DNA of 64,000 bases from Streptomyces sp. NBRC 109706 (GTDB lineage Bacteria > Actinomycetota > Actinomycetes > Streptomycetales > Streptomycetaceae): contig NZ_BBOM01000016.1 in the NCBI RefSeq assembly GCF_000974485.1, positions 62,001 to 126,000 of the forward strand, written 5' to 3'. The position numbers and the translations under genes are program-made. Positions 1-13,400 of the stretch are shown here, in pieces (the stretch's first letter is position 1; every line of letters begins with the position of its first letter). The notes beneath the pieces were generated by a model. It was not told the DNA's origin and did not search any database. It saw only the letters and a list, made by a program, of their open reading frames with translations.

Positions 1-3000
1 ATGTTTGCCGAGTTCGACCGTCAGGATGGGCTGGCCTCCGATGGTCGCTGCAAGTCCTTCGCCGCTGCGGCGGACGGGACCGGCTGGGCCGAGGGCGTCG
101 GCATGCTGCTGGTGGAACGACTGTCCGATGCCCAGCGCAACGGACACCAGGTGCTGGCCGTGGTGCGCGGGAGTGCGGTGAACCAGGACGGTGCTTCCAA
201 CGGCCTCACCGCCCCGAACGGTCCCTCCCAGCAACGCGTCATCCGCCAGGCTCTGGCCAATGCCCACCTCACCAGCGCGGACATCGACACCGTGGAAGCG
301 CACGGGACGGGCACCCGTCTTGGCGACCCGATCGAAGCCCAGGCATTGCTGGCCACCTACGGTCAAGACCGGGCGGCGGGCGAACCGTTGTGGCTGGGTT
401 CGATCAAGTCGAACATCGGCCACACCCAGGCGGCCGCGGGCGTCGCCGGTGTGATCAAGATGATCATGGCCATGAGGCATGGGGTGTTGCCGACCACCTT
501 GCATGTGGACGAGCCATCGCCGGCGGTCGACTGGTCGACCGGCGCGGTCGCGTTGCTCACCGAGGCACGGGAATGGCCCGACGTCGACCGCCCCCGGCGC
601 GCGGCGGTGTCCTCCTTCGGCCTGAGTGGCACCAATGCGCATGTGATTCTGGAACAGGCTCCTGAGCCGGAGACCGCGCCGGTTGTGGCGACGCGGCAGG
701 TGCCGGGGCTGGTGCCATGGGTGGTGTCGGCGAAGTCCGAGACCGCGTTGCGGGCGCAGGTTTCGCGGTTGCGATCTTTTGTCGCCGCGCATTCGGAGTT
801 GGACCTGGTGGATGTGGCGTGGTCGTTGGCCACGACCAGGGCCGGGCTTGAGCATCGCGCTGTCCTTCACGGCGATGAGCAGCTGGCCGCTGGCGTCGCC
901 ATCGAGGGCCGAACCGCCTTTCTGTTCACGGGGCAGGGTGCGCAACGTGCGGGCATGGGCCTGGGGTTGTACGAGGCATTCCCCGTCTACGCGGAGGCTT
1001 TCGACGCGGTCTGCGCCCGGTTGGATACGCGGTTGGACCGTCCGCTGCACGAGGTTCTGACCGATGGCGTTGACCTTGACGAGACCGGGTGGGCGCAGGC
1101 GGGCTTGTTCGCCCTCGAAGTCGCCGCGTTCCGGTTGGTGGAGTCCTGGGGTGTCACGCCGGATGTGTTGTTGGGCCACTCGTTGGGCGAGATCGTGGCC
1201 GCGCATGTCGCGGGGGTGTTGTCGCTGGACGATGCGTGCATTCTGGTGGCGGAGCGCGGACGCCTGATGCAGGCGCTGCCGACCGGCGGCGGAATGCTCG
1301 CCGTCCAGGCCACCGAGGCCGATGTCGCCGATTCAGGGCTTGACGTTGCGGCGGTGAACGGTCCGAACTCCGTGGTGCTTTCCGGCAGCAGCGACGCCAT
1401 CGAGCGCTATGCCGCCGAATGTGCCGAGCGCGGTTGGCGGTTCACCATTCTGACCGTCTCACATGCGTTCCACTCCGCCCTGATGGAGCCGATGCTGGAG
1501 GAATTCGCTTCGGTTCTGGCCGGGTTGACGTTCAACCCCGCTCGCATTCCGATCGTTTCCAACCTGACCGGTGCCATAGCCGAACCCGGGCAGATGCAAC
1601 AGCCGGAGTACTGGCTGAAGCAGGTCCGTGGGACGGTCCGCTTCGCCGACGGAGTCACCGCGCTCGAAGCCATGGGTGTGACCCGTTACCTCGAACTGGG
1701 CCCCGACGGAGTCCTGTCCGGCATGGCCCAGGAAACCACCGTCGCCGACGCGACGTTCGTGCCCGTCGTCCGCAAGGACCGCGAGGAGACGGACACCGCC
1801 ATCACCGCCATCAGCCGTCTGTGGACGGCCGGCGTCAACGTCAACTGGTCGGCTGTGTTCGCTGGTTGGGGCGGCCGGGCGATTCCGCTGCCGACGTACG
1901 CCTTCCAGCGGCAGCGGTTCTGGCCGCAGCCGGGTGTGATCACTGGGGATGCGGGTGCGCTCGGCTTGACGGGCGCCGGGCATGGGCTGTTGGGCGCTGT
2001 GGTGGCGCTTGCCGAGGGCGATGGGCTGCTGCTGACGGGGGTGTTGTCGACAAGTGCCCAGTCCTGGCTGGCCGACCATGTCGTACTGGGCCGGGTGGTG
2101 GTGCCGGGTGCGGCGTTGGTGGAGATGGTGTTGCGGGCCGGCCAGGAGGTTGGTTGCGGTCTGGTTCGTGAGTTGGTGTTGCAGGCGCCGTTGGTGTTGC
2201 CGGAGTCGGGTGGGACACAGGTTCAGGTGCGGGTGGAGGGGCCGGACGGGGCGGGCGATCGGCTGGTTCATGTCCATGCTCGCGCCGAGGGCTCCGAGGA
2301 GTGGGTCCTGCACGCGTCGGGTTTCCTCGCCGTCTCCGAGCCCGAAGCGTCTGGGGTCGATCTGTCCGCGTGGCCGCCGCAGGGTGCGGTCGCGGTGGAT
2401 GTTGCGGGGTTCTACGAGGCGTTGGCCGACGCCGGCTTTGCCTACGGGCCGATGTTCCAGGGTGTGCGGGCGGCCTGGCGTGACGAGTCCGGCGTCTATG
2501 CCGAGGTGGCGTTGCCCAACGCGGACGGGGTCGAGGGGCTGGGCATTCACCCTGCGCTGCTGGACAGCGCGTTGCATCCCTCTGGTCTGCTGGCCGGTGA
2601 TGGCGAGGTCTCCGGGCCTCGGTTGCCGTTCGCCTGGTCGGGCGTGGAGCTCTTCGCGGTCGGCGCGACGGCGTTGCGGGTGGCGATCGTTCCCGAGGGG
2701 GAAGGCGTCCAGGTGCGGGCGGCCGACGGCCATGGGCTGCCGGTCATGCGAGTGGGTTCGTTGATATCGCGGACCGTCTCCCGCGAGCAGCTGACCGTCG
2801 CCGCAGCGCGAGACGATTCGCTGTTCGCGGTCGACTGGATCCCGTCTTCGTCCCCTGCCACCGCTGCCCATGAGGACAGGGCGGACGCCTCGGAGTGGAC
2901 GACCCTGGTGGCCGGTGATGGCCCGCTGGAGCAGGTGCTCGGCGACGTACTGCGTGGAATACAGGGGTGGTTGGCGGACGAGGGGGCGTTGGGGTCGCGT

Positions 3001-4400
3001 CTGGCCGTGGTGACGCGGGGTGCGGTCCCCGCCACTCCCGACGATGCCGTCGATCCGGTGGGCGCGGCGGTGTGGGGCCTGGTGCGGTCGGCGCAGTCGG
3101 AACATCCGGACCGGATCGTGTTGCTGGACGCCGACCCGGCCGGCGCCGAGGACTTCGATCTGTCGCTGCTGGCCGGTGTGGACGAACCGCAGATCGCCGT
3201 TCGTGGCGAGCGGGTGTTGGTCCCCCGGTTGGCTCGGGTGACGACCGATGTGGAGCGGGCGGTGCCATCGGTTGGCGATGGCACGGTGTTGATCACCGGC
3301 GGGACGGGGGCTCTGGGCGGTCTGTTGGCCCGGCACCTGGTGACCGAACACGGCGTCCGTCACCTGTTGTTGTTGTCCCGTCGGGGTTCGGATGCTGCGG
3401 GGGTTGGGGACCTTACCGCCGAACTCGGCGCGTTGGGCGCGGATGTGCGGGTTGTGGCGTGTGATGCGGCCGATCGTGACGCTCTGGCGGCGGTGTTGGC
3501 GCGGGAGGTGCCGGTGGAGGCTCCGTTGACCGGTGTCGTTCACGCTGCGGGTGTGTTGGACGACGGCGTTTTCACGGCGTTGACGCAGGAGCGTCTGGAG
3601 ACGGTGTTGCGGGCGAAGGCCACCGCCGCCGTCAACCTGGACGAACTCACCCGCGACGTCGATCTGTCGATGTTTGTGCTCTACTCCTCCGTCGCCGCGA
3701 CCCTTGGCACCCCGGGGCAGGGCAACTACGCGGCGGCTAACGCGTTCCTGGACGGTCTGGCGGCGCGGCGTCGTGCGCAGGGGCGGCCGGGGTTGTCGTT
3801 GGGTTGGGGGTTGTGGGAGCGGGTCAGTGGGATGACGGGACATCTGCAGGATCGTGCGTCTCGTCTTGGCTCCGGGTTGTCGGACGAGCAGGGGCTGGCC
3901 CTGTTCGATGCCGCGCTGGGGGTGGACCGTTCGGGCGTAGTGGCGATGCTGCTGGATGTGGGCGCCCTGAGATCGTGGGGTTCGGCTGGTCCGGTGCCGG
4001 CGTTGTTGCGTGGGTTTGTGCCTGCCGCTGTGGTGCGCCGGGCCGGGCGTGTGGCCGGGGGCGAGCCGCAGTTGTTGCGGCAGTTGGCGGGCCTGTCGCC
4101 AGCGGAGCGGCGCGGGTTGTTGCAGGACCTGGTGTTGGCGGAGGTGGCGCGGGTGTTGGGGCATGCGTCGGCGGACGCCATCAGCGAGCGGCAGGCGTTC
4201 AAGGACCTGGGTTTTGATTCGTTGACCGCTGTGGAGTTCCGCAACCGTCTCAACACGGTTGCCGGGTTGCGGCTGCCCGCGACGCTGGTGTTCGACTACC
4301 CGAGTATCCAGGTGTTGGTGGACCACCTGGCCGGTCTGCTGTCGGACACCGGCACGCCGACTCCCGTGCGGTCCGCGCGGCCTGTGCGTTCGGCTGTGGT
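1..4400 (+). other. PKS module 1 in window (partial KS)-AT-DH-KR-ACP
   Basis: The KS is truncated: its Cys lies upstream, while the two catalytic His remain (HGTGT at residue 101, NIGH at 141). AT Ser is at 394 and HAFH at 488-491, indicating malonyl. DH His is at 693. KR has TGGTGALGG near 1097 and catalytic Tyr at 1243, with an LDD motif (B type). ACP Ser is at 1407. It should leave an alpha,beta-double bond. Confidence 0.93.
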
Positions 4401-7400
4401 GGATGAGCCGATTGCGATTGTGGGGATGTCGTGTCGTCTGCCGGGTGGTGTGGTTTCGCCGGCTGGGTTGTGGGATCTGGTCATGGCGGGTCGGGACGGG
4501 ATCACGGACTTTCCCGATGACCGTGGGTGGGAGGTGGCCTGGAGCGAGGTCTCCGGCGTGGGTGGCTTTGTCACCGGCGCGGGTGAGTTCGACGCCGCGA
4601 TGTTCGGGATCTCCCCGCGTGAGGCCCTGGCCATGGACCCACAACAACGCCTCCTCCTGGAAAGCGTCTGGGAAGCCTTCGAATCCGCCGGCCTCGACCC
4701 CCACTCCCTGCGCGGCTCCGCGACCGGCGTCTACGCCGGGGTGATGTACCACGACTACGCCCAAAGCCTCGGCACCGTCCCCGAAGGCGTGGAAGCGTTC
4801 CTGGGCACCGGCAACGCCGGCAGCGTCCTGTCCGGACGCGCCGCCTACACCTTCGGCCTCGAAGGCCCCGCCGTCACCGTCGACACCGCCTGCTCCTCCT
4901 CCCTGGTCGCCCTCCACCTGGCCTCACAGGCACTACGGTCGGGCGAATGCGACCTGGCGGTGGCCGGCGGCGTGACCGTGCTGTCCACCCCAGGAGTCTT
5001 CGTCGACTTCGCCCGCCAGGGTGGGTTGGCCGCGGATGGCCGCTGCAAATCCTTCGCCGCCGCAGCCGACGGCACCGGCTGGTCCGAAGGCGCAGCCATC
5101 CTGGTCGTCGAACGCCTGGCCGACGCCCAACGCAACAACCACCCCATCCTCGCCATCGTCCGCGGCACCTCCGTCAACCAAGACGGCGCCTCCAACGGAC
5201 TGACCGCCCCCAACGGACCCTCCCAACAACGCGTCATCCAACAAGCCCTCGCCAACGCCCACCTCACCGCCGCCGACATCGACATCGTCGAAGCCCACGG
5301 CACCGGCACCCGCCTGGGCGACCCCATCGAAGCCCAAGCACTCATCGCCACCTACGGCCAACACCGCGCCCAAAACGACGAACCCCTGTGGCTGGGCTCG
5401 ATCAAATCCAACATCGGCCACACCCAAGCAGCCGCCGGAGCCGCCGGCATCATCAAAATGGTCATGTCCATGCGCCACGGCATACTCCCGGCAACCCTGC
5501 ACGTGGACGAACCCTCACCCCAGATCGACTGGTCAGCCGGCGCGGTAAAACTCCTCACCCACCCACGAGAATGGCCCCAAACCGACCGACCCCGCCGCGC
5601 AGCCGTCTCCTCCTTCGGCATCAGCGGCACCAACGCCCACGTCATCCTCGAACAAGCCCCCACACCCAAACCACACACCCCACGCACGACCCGGCAAGCC
5701 CCCGGCCTGGTGCCCTGGCCCATATCCGCCAAAACCCAAACCGCACTCCAAGCACAGGTCACACGACTACAAACCTTCCTCGCCGAACGACCCCAGTCGA
5801 ACGCGATCGACATCGGCTTCTCACTCGCCACCACACGAGCCGCCCTGGAACACCGAATCGTCCTCACCGACACCACAGACATCCTCGCGACAGGCACGGT
5901 AACCGAAGGCCGCACCGCATTCCTCTTCACCGGCCAGGGCTCCCAACGCCCCGGTATGGGACAGGAGCTGTATGAAGCGTTCCCGGTCTACGCCGAAGCC
6001 TTCGACACGATCTGCGCACGCCTCGACACGCACCTGGAACGCCCCCTGCATGAGGTCCTGACCGACGGGGCCGACCTCGACCAGACGGCATGGGCCCAAG
6101 CCGGCCTCTTCGCCCTCGAAGTCGCCCTCTATCGCGTGGTGGAGTCCTGGGGCGTGATCCCCGACGTGCTGTTGGGCCACTCCCTGGGCGAGATTACCGC
6201 CGCGCATGTGTCCGGGGTTCTGTCGCTGGATGATGCGTGCACCCTGGTGGCAGAGCGCGGACGCCTGATGCAGGCGCTGCCGAGCGGCGGCGGAATGCTC
6301 GCCGTCCAAGCCACCGAGGCCGATGTCGCCGACTCCGGGCTTGACCTCGCCGCCGTCAATGGTCCGCAGTCCGTGGTGCTCTCCGGGGACGTTGCGGCTA
6401 TCGAGCGCTACGCGGCCGAATGCGCTGACCAGGGCCGGCGGTTCACCGTTCTGTCGGTGTCGCATGCGTTCCATTCGGCGTTGATGGAGCCGATGCTGGA
6501 CGAGTTCGCTTCTGTCCTGAACAACCTGACGTTCAACCCCACCCGCATCCCCATCGTCTCCAACCTCACCGGAGCCATAGCCGAACCCGGCCAAATACAG
6601 CAGCCCGAATACTGGCTGAAGCAGGTCCGTGGGACGGTCCGCTTCGCCGACGGAGTCACCGCGCTTGAAGCGATGGGCGTGACCCGTTACCTCGAAATCG
6701 GCCCCGACGCCGTCCTGACCGGAATGGCCCAAGAGACCATTGCCGAAGCGACGTTCGTGCCAGTGCTCCGGAAGGACCGCGACGAGACCGACACTGCGCT
6801 GACCGCCGCGAGCCGACTGTGGACGGTTGGGGCTGAGATCAACTGGCCAGCCGTCTTCACCAACTGGGGTGGTCGGGTTGTTGAGTTGCCGACGTATGCC
6901 TTTCAGCGTGAGCGTTATTGGCCGCGTCCGAATGTGGGTGTGGGTGATTTGGGTGTTGTTGGTTTGGTGGGTGCTGAGCATGCGTTGTTGGGTTCTGTGG
7001 TGGCGTTGGCTGATGGTGATGCGGTGGTGTTGACGGGGCGGTTGTCGGTGGGTGTGCAGTCGTGGCTGGGTGATCATGTGGTGTTGGGTGAGGTGGTGGT
7101 GCCGGGGGCGGCGTTGGTGGAGATGGTGTTGCGGGCGGGGCAGGAGGTTGGTTGTGGTTTGGTGCGTGAGTTGGTGTTGCAGGCTCCGTTGGTGTTGTCG
7201 GAGTCGGGTGGGGTTCAGGTTCAGGTGCGTGTCGAGGGCGTGGACGATGCGGGTGATCGGCCGGTGTATGTCCATGCCCGTGCTGAGGGTGCCGATGAGT
7301 GGGTTGTTCATGCGTCGGGTCTCCTCGCTGTGTCTGAACGGGAGGCCGGTGACTTTGATTTGGGTGTGTGGCCGCCGGAGGGTGCGGTGGCGGTGGATGT

Positions 7401-10400
7401 TGAGGGGTTGTATGGGGCTTTGGCGGGGGCGGGTCTTGGTTATGGTCCGGTGTTTCGGGGGGTGCGGGCGGTTTGGCGTGATGAGTTGGGGGTGTATGCG
7501 GATGTGGTGTTGCCGGAGTCTGGTGTGGCTGGGGTTGATGCGTTTGGTATTCATCCGGCGTTGCTTGATGCCGCGCTTCATTCTTCGGGGTTTGTTCTAG
7601 GGGATGCTGAGACTGCTGGCGGGCCGAGGTTGCCGTTCGCGTGGTCGGGTGTGGAGTTGTTCGCGGTGGGGGCGAGGGTGTTGCGGGTGGCGATCCGTTC
7701 GGTGGGCGAGGGCGTTGTTGTGGAGGCGGCGGATGGTGCTGGTGTTCCGGTGGCGGTGGTGCGTTCGTTGATGTTGCGGTCGGTATCGGCGGAGCAGCTG
7801 TCGTCGGCCGGGCGGGTCGATGATGCGCTGTTCGCGGTGGAGTGGAGTGCGTTGCCCCCGGTCGTTGTTCATGCCGAGCCGACGGACTTCTCCCTGCTGG
7901 TGGTGGGCGATGGTTCGGTGGAGCAGGTGCTCGGTGGGGTGTTGCGTGGGGTGCAGGAGTGGTTGGCGGATGAGGGGTCGTTTGGTTCGCGTCTGGCGGT
8001 GGTGACGCGGGGTGCGGTTCCGGCGACTTCCGGTGGTGTGGTGGATGTGGTGGGTGCGGCGGTGTGGGGTTTGGTGCGGTCGGCGCAGTCGGAGCATCCG
8101 GATCGGATCGTGTTGGTGGACGCTGATCCGGCGGCTACCGAGGACTTCGACCTGGCGTTGTTGGCCGGTTTGGATGAGCCTCAGGTCGCCGTTCGTGGTG
8201 GGCAGGTGTGGGTGCCGAGGTTGGCCCGAGCGGTGGGTGTGGAACACGCGGTGCCGTCGGTTGTGGGTGGCACGGTGTTGATTACCGGTGGGACGGGGAC
8301 GTTGGGTGGTGTGCTGGCGCGGCATCTGGTGGTCGAGCATGGGGTGCGGCATCTGTTGTTGTTGTCGCGTCAGGGCCCGGACGCTCCGGGGGCCATGGAT
8401 CTGGTCGGCGAGTTGGAGGGGCTGGGCGCGCGGGCGCGGGTGGTGGCGTGTGATGCCGCCGACCGTGACGCTCTGGCGGCGGTCCTCGACGGGATCCCCG
8501 CCGACGCGCCGCTGACCGGCGTTGTCCATGCGGCCGGTGTGCTTGACGACGGGGTGTTCACCGCCCTCACCCCGGAGCGGTTGAACAGGGTGTTGCGGGC
8601 GAAGGTGACCGCGGCCGTCAACCTGGACGAGCTGACGCGCGCCGCTGATCTCGCGCTCTTCGTTCTGTATTCGTCGGCGTCGGCGACGTTCGGTACGCCG
8701 GGGCAGGCGAACTACGCGGCGGCGAACGCGTTCCTCGACGGTCTGGCCGCGCGTCGCCGCGTGGAGGGGCTGCCGGGTCTGTCGCTGGGCTGGGGCCTGT
8801 GGGAGCAGGCCAGCACCATGACGGGCAAGCTCGCCGAGACCGACCGGGCCCGGGCGACCAGCGCCGGCATGGCCCTGTCCACCGAGCAGGGGCTTGCCCT
8901 GTTCGACGCGGCATTGTCGCGTTCGGTGGCGCAGTTGTTGCCCATCAACCTTGACCTGACGGTGGTGCGGTCGGCCGACGAGGTGCCGGCGTTGCTGCGG
9001 GGCCTGGTTTCCGGTCGGGTGCGGCGTGGGGTGGCGCAGGTTTCGGGTGCCGGTTTGGCGTTGGTGCAGCGGTTGCGTTCGGTGCCTGAGGCCCAGCAGC
9101 GGCAGATGCTGTTGGAGTTGGTGCGGGGCAGCGCGGCGGCCGTACTGGGGCATGGTTCGGCCGATGCGGTCGGCGAACGCCAGGCATTTAAGGACCTGGG
9201 CTTTGACTCTCTCACCGCGATCGAGCTGCGTAATCGGTTGAATTCGGCGACGGGGCTTCGGTTGCCGGCCACGCTGGTCTTTGACTATCCCAGCCCGACG
9301 CTGCTCGCTGATTACCTGGCCGAGCAGTTCTTCGGTGTGCTTGAGTCGGCGTCGCCGCTGGCGCCGGCGATGGCCGGGAAGGCTGTTTCGCTGGATGAGC
9401 CGTTGGCGATTGTGGGGATGGCGTGTCGGTTCCCGGGTGGGGTTGGGTCGCCGGGGGAGTTGTGGGATTTGGTGGATGGTGGGGTGGATGGTATGTCGGT
9501 TTTTCCGGTGGATCGTGGTTGGCCGGTGGATTTGGCGGGTCGGGTTGGTGGTGTGGGTGGGTTTGTGGATGGTGCGGATGGGTTTGATGCGGGGTTGTTT
9601 GGGATTTCGCCGCGTGAGGCTTTGTCGATGGATCCGCAGCAGCGGTTGTTGTTGGAGGCTGCGTGGGAGGTGTTTGAGTCGGCTGGGTTGGATCCGCGTT
9701 CGTTGCGGGGTGGGAGTGTGGGGGTGTTTGCGGGGGCGTTGTCGTCGGGGTATGTGGCTGTTGGTTCTGAGGGGCATGTGTTGTCGGGTGCTGCGAATAG
9801 TGTGATTTCGGGTCGGGTGTCTTATGTGTTTGGGTTGGAGGGGCCTGCGGTGACGGTGGATACGGCGTGTTCGTCGTCGTTGGTGGCGTTGCATTTGGCG
9901 GGGCAGGCGTTGCGGTCGGGTGAGTGTGATATGGCGTTGGCTGGTGGTGTGACGGTGATGGTGACGCCGACGGCGTTTGCGGAGTTTGATCAGCAGGATG
10001 GGTTGGCGTCGGATGGTCGGTGTAAGTCGTTTGCTGCGTCGGCGGATGGGACGGGGTGGGCTGAGGGTGTGGGGTTGTTGTTGGTGGAGCGGTTGTCGGA
10101 TGCGCGGCGGAAGGGGCATGAGGTTCTTGCGGTGGTGCGGGGTTCGGCGGTGAATCAGGATGGTGCGTCGAATGGTTTGACGGCGCCGAATGGTCCCTCC
10201 CAACAGCGGGTGATTCGGCAGGCGTTGGCGAATGCGCGGTTGACGGGTGCGGATGTGGATGTGGTGGAAGCCCATGGGACGGGGACGCGTCTTGGTGATC
10301 CGATTGAGGCGCAGGCGTTGTTGGCGACGTATGGGCAGGATCGGGGTGAGGGTGGCGAGCCGTTGTGGTTGGGGTCGATCAAATCGAACATCGGTCATAC

Positions 10401-13400
10401 GCAGGCGGCTGCGGGTGTGGCGGGTGTGATCAAGATGGTGCTGGCCATGCGCCACGGTCTGATGCCGGCGACCCTGCACGTGGATGAGCCCTCGCCGCAG
10501 GTGGACTGGTCCGAGGGCGAGGTTGCGTTGTTGACGGAGGCGCGTGCGTGGCCCGAGGTGGGTCGCCCGCGGCGGGCGGCGGTGTCGTCGTTCGGGATCA
10601 GCGGCACCAACGCGCACGTCATTCTGGAGCAGGCGCCGCAGCCCGAACCCGAGCCGGTTACCGAACTCGCGGTTGGTTGGCCGGGGTTGGTGCCGTGGGT
10701 GGTGTCGGCGAAGTCCGAGGCCGGGTTGCGGGCTCAGGTGGCCCGGTTGCGGTCGTTCGTCGCCGAGCGTCCCGAGTTGGACGCGGTCGATGTCGGCTGG
10801 TCGTTGGCCACGACACGGGCCGCGTTGGAGCATCGAGTCGTCCTGGCGGGCGATGGAGACGTGCTCGCCACCGGCACCGCAAGCGAAGGCCGCACCGCGT
10901 TCCTCTTCACCGGCCAGGGATCACAACGCGCCGCCATGGGCCAGGGTCTGTATGAGGCATTCCCGGTCTATGCCGAGGCCTTCGACGCGGTCTGCGAACA
11001 CCTCGACACCCACCTGGAACGCCCCCTACGAGAAGTCCTGACCGATGGGGCCGACCTCGATCAAACGGGCTGGGCTCAGGCGGGCCTGTTCGCTCTCGAA
11101 GTCGCCCTCTATCGCGTGGTGGAGTCCTGGGGCGTGATCCCCGACGTGCTGTTGGGCCACTCCCTGGGCGAGATTACCGCCGCGCATGTGTCCGGGGTTC
11201 TGTCGTTGGATGATGCGTGCATTCTGGTGGCGGAGCGCGGACGCCTGATGCAGGCGCTGCCGAGCGGCGGCGGGATGCTCGCCGTCCAGGCCACCGAGGC
11301 CGATGTCGCCGACTCCGAGCTTGACCTCGCCGCCGTCAATGGTCCGCAGTCCGTGGTGCTCTCTGGGGACGTTGCGGCTATCGAGCGCTACGCGGCCGAA
11401 TGCGCCGACCAAGGCCGGCGGTTCACCGTTCTGTCGGTGTCGCATGCGTTCCATTCGGCGTTGATGGAACCCATGCTTGACGAATTCGCTTCTGTCCTGA
11501 ACAACCTGACGTTTAACCCCGCTCGCATTCCGATCGTGTCCAATCTGACCGGCGCCGTGGCCGAACCCGGGCAGATGCAACAGCCGGAGTACTGGCTGAA
11601 GCAGGTCCGTGGGACGGTCCGCTTTGCCGATGGTGTCACTGCGCTTGAGGCGATGGGCGTGACTCGTTACCTCGAACTGGGCCCCGACGGTGTGTTGTCC
11701 GGCATGGCCCAGGAGACGGCCGCCGAAGCGACGTTCACCCCCGTCCTCCGGAAGGACCGCGACGAGACCGACACTGCGCTGACCGCCGCGAGCCGCCTCT
11801 GGGCCGCTGGCGTCAACGTCGATTGGTCGGCTGTGTTTGGCGGTTGGGGTGGTCGGGTTGTCGAGTTGCCGACGTATGCCTTTCAGCGTGAGCGTTATTG
11901 GCCGCGTCCGAATGTGGGTGTGGGTGATTTGGGTGCTGTTGGTTTGGTGGGTGCTGAGCATGCGTTGTTGGGTTCTGTGGTGGCGTTGGCTGATGGTGAT
12001 GCGGTGGTGTTGACGGGGCGGTTGTCGGTGGGTGTGCAGTCGTGGCTGGGTGATCATGTGGTGTTGGGTGAGGTGGTGGTGCCGGGGGCGGCGTTGGTGG
12101 AGATGGTGTTGCGGGCGGGGCAGGAGGTTGGTTGTGCTTTGGTGCGTGAGTTGGTGTTGCAGGCTCCGTTGGTGTTGTCGGAGTCGGGTGGGGTTCAGGT
12201 TCAGGTGCGTGTCGAGGGCGTGGACGATGCGGGTGATCGGCCGGTGTATGTCCATGCCCGTGCTGAGGGTGCCGATGAGTGGGTTGTTCATGCGTCGGGT
12301 CTCCTCGCTGTGTCTGAACGGGAGGCCGGTGACTTTGATTTGGGTGTGTGGCCGCCGGAGGGTGCGGTGGCGGTGGATGTTGAGGGGTTGTATGGGGCTT
12401 TGGCGGGGGCGGGTCTTGGTTATGGTCCGGTGTTTCGGGGGGTGCGGGCGGTTTGGCGTGATGAGTTGGGGGTGTATGCGGATGTGGTGTTGCCGGAGTC
12501 TGGTGTGGCTGGGGTTGATGCGTTTGGTATTCATCCGGCGTTGCTTGATGCCGCGCTTCACTCTTCGGGGTTTGTTCTAGGGGAGGCTGAGACTGCTGGC
12601 GGGCCGAGGTTGCCGTTTGCCTGGTCGGGTGTGGAACTCTTCGCGGTGGGGGCGAGGGTGTTGCGGGTGGCGATTCGTTCGGTGGGTGAGGGTGTTGTTG
12701 TGGAGGCGGCGGATGGTGCTGGTGTTCCGGTGGCGGTGGTGCGTTCGTTGATGTTGCGGTCGGTGTCGGCGGAGCAGTTGTCGTCGGGTGGACGGGTCGA
12801 TGATGCGTTGTTCGCTGTCGATTGGATCGCTCTGTCTTCGGGGGTTGGTTCTTCTGATGGGGCTGGGTTCTCCACGTTGGTGGTGGGTGATGGTTCGGTG
12901 GAGCAGGTGCTTGGTGGGGTGTTGCGTGGGGTGCAGGAGTGGTTGGTGGACGAGGGGTCGTTTGGTTCGCGGTTGGCGGTGGTGACGCGGGGTGCCGTGG
13001 CTGTGGGGCCGGATGAGGTTGGGGATGTGGTGGGTGCGGCGGTGTGGGGTTTGGTGCGGTCGGCGCAGTCGGAGCATCCGGATCGGATTGTGTTGGTGGA
13101 TGCTGATCCGGCGGCTACCGAGGACTTCGACCTGGCGTTGTTGGCCGGTCTTGATGAGCCTCAGGTCGCCGTTCGTGACGGGCAGGTGTGGGTGCCGAGG
13201 CTGGCCCGAGCGGTGGGTGTGGAACACGCGGTGCCGTCGGTGGTGGGCGGCACGGTGTTGATCACCGGTGGGACGGGGACGTTGGGTGGTCTGCTGGCCC
13301 GGCATCTGGTCGTCGAGCATGGGGTGCGGCATCTGTTGTTGTTGTCGCGTCAGGGCCCGGACGCTCCGGGGGCCATGGATCTGGTCGGCGAGTTGGAGGA

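Noticed and set aside
1..3. ATG at base 1 as the real PKS start
   Set aside because: It falls inside the KS fold, just before FAEFDRQDG, which follows the catalytic Cys region in every complete KS here. The gene starts upstream of the window.
1459..4917. Very long minus-strand open frame (1,152 codons) opposite the PKS, and similar ones at 7597-10833 and 12577-15783
   Set aside because: They are opposite strongly supported PKS domains, their translations are low-complexity (Arg, His, Pro, Gln rich), and they arise from codon bias in GC-rich DNA.
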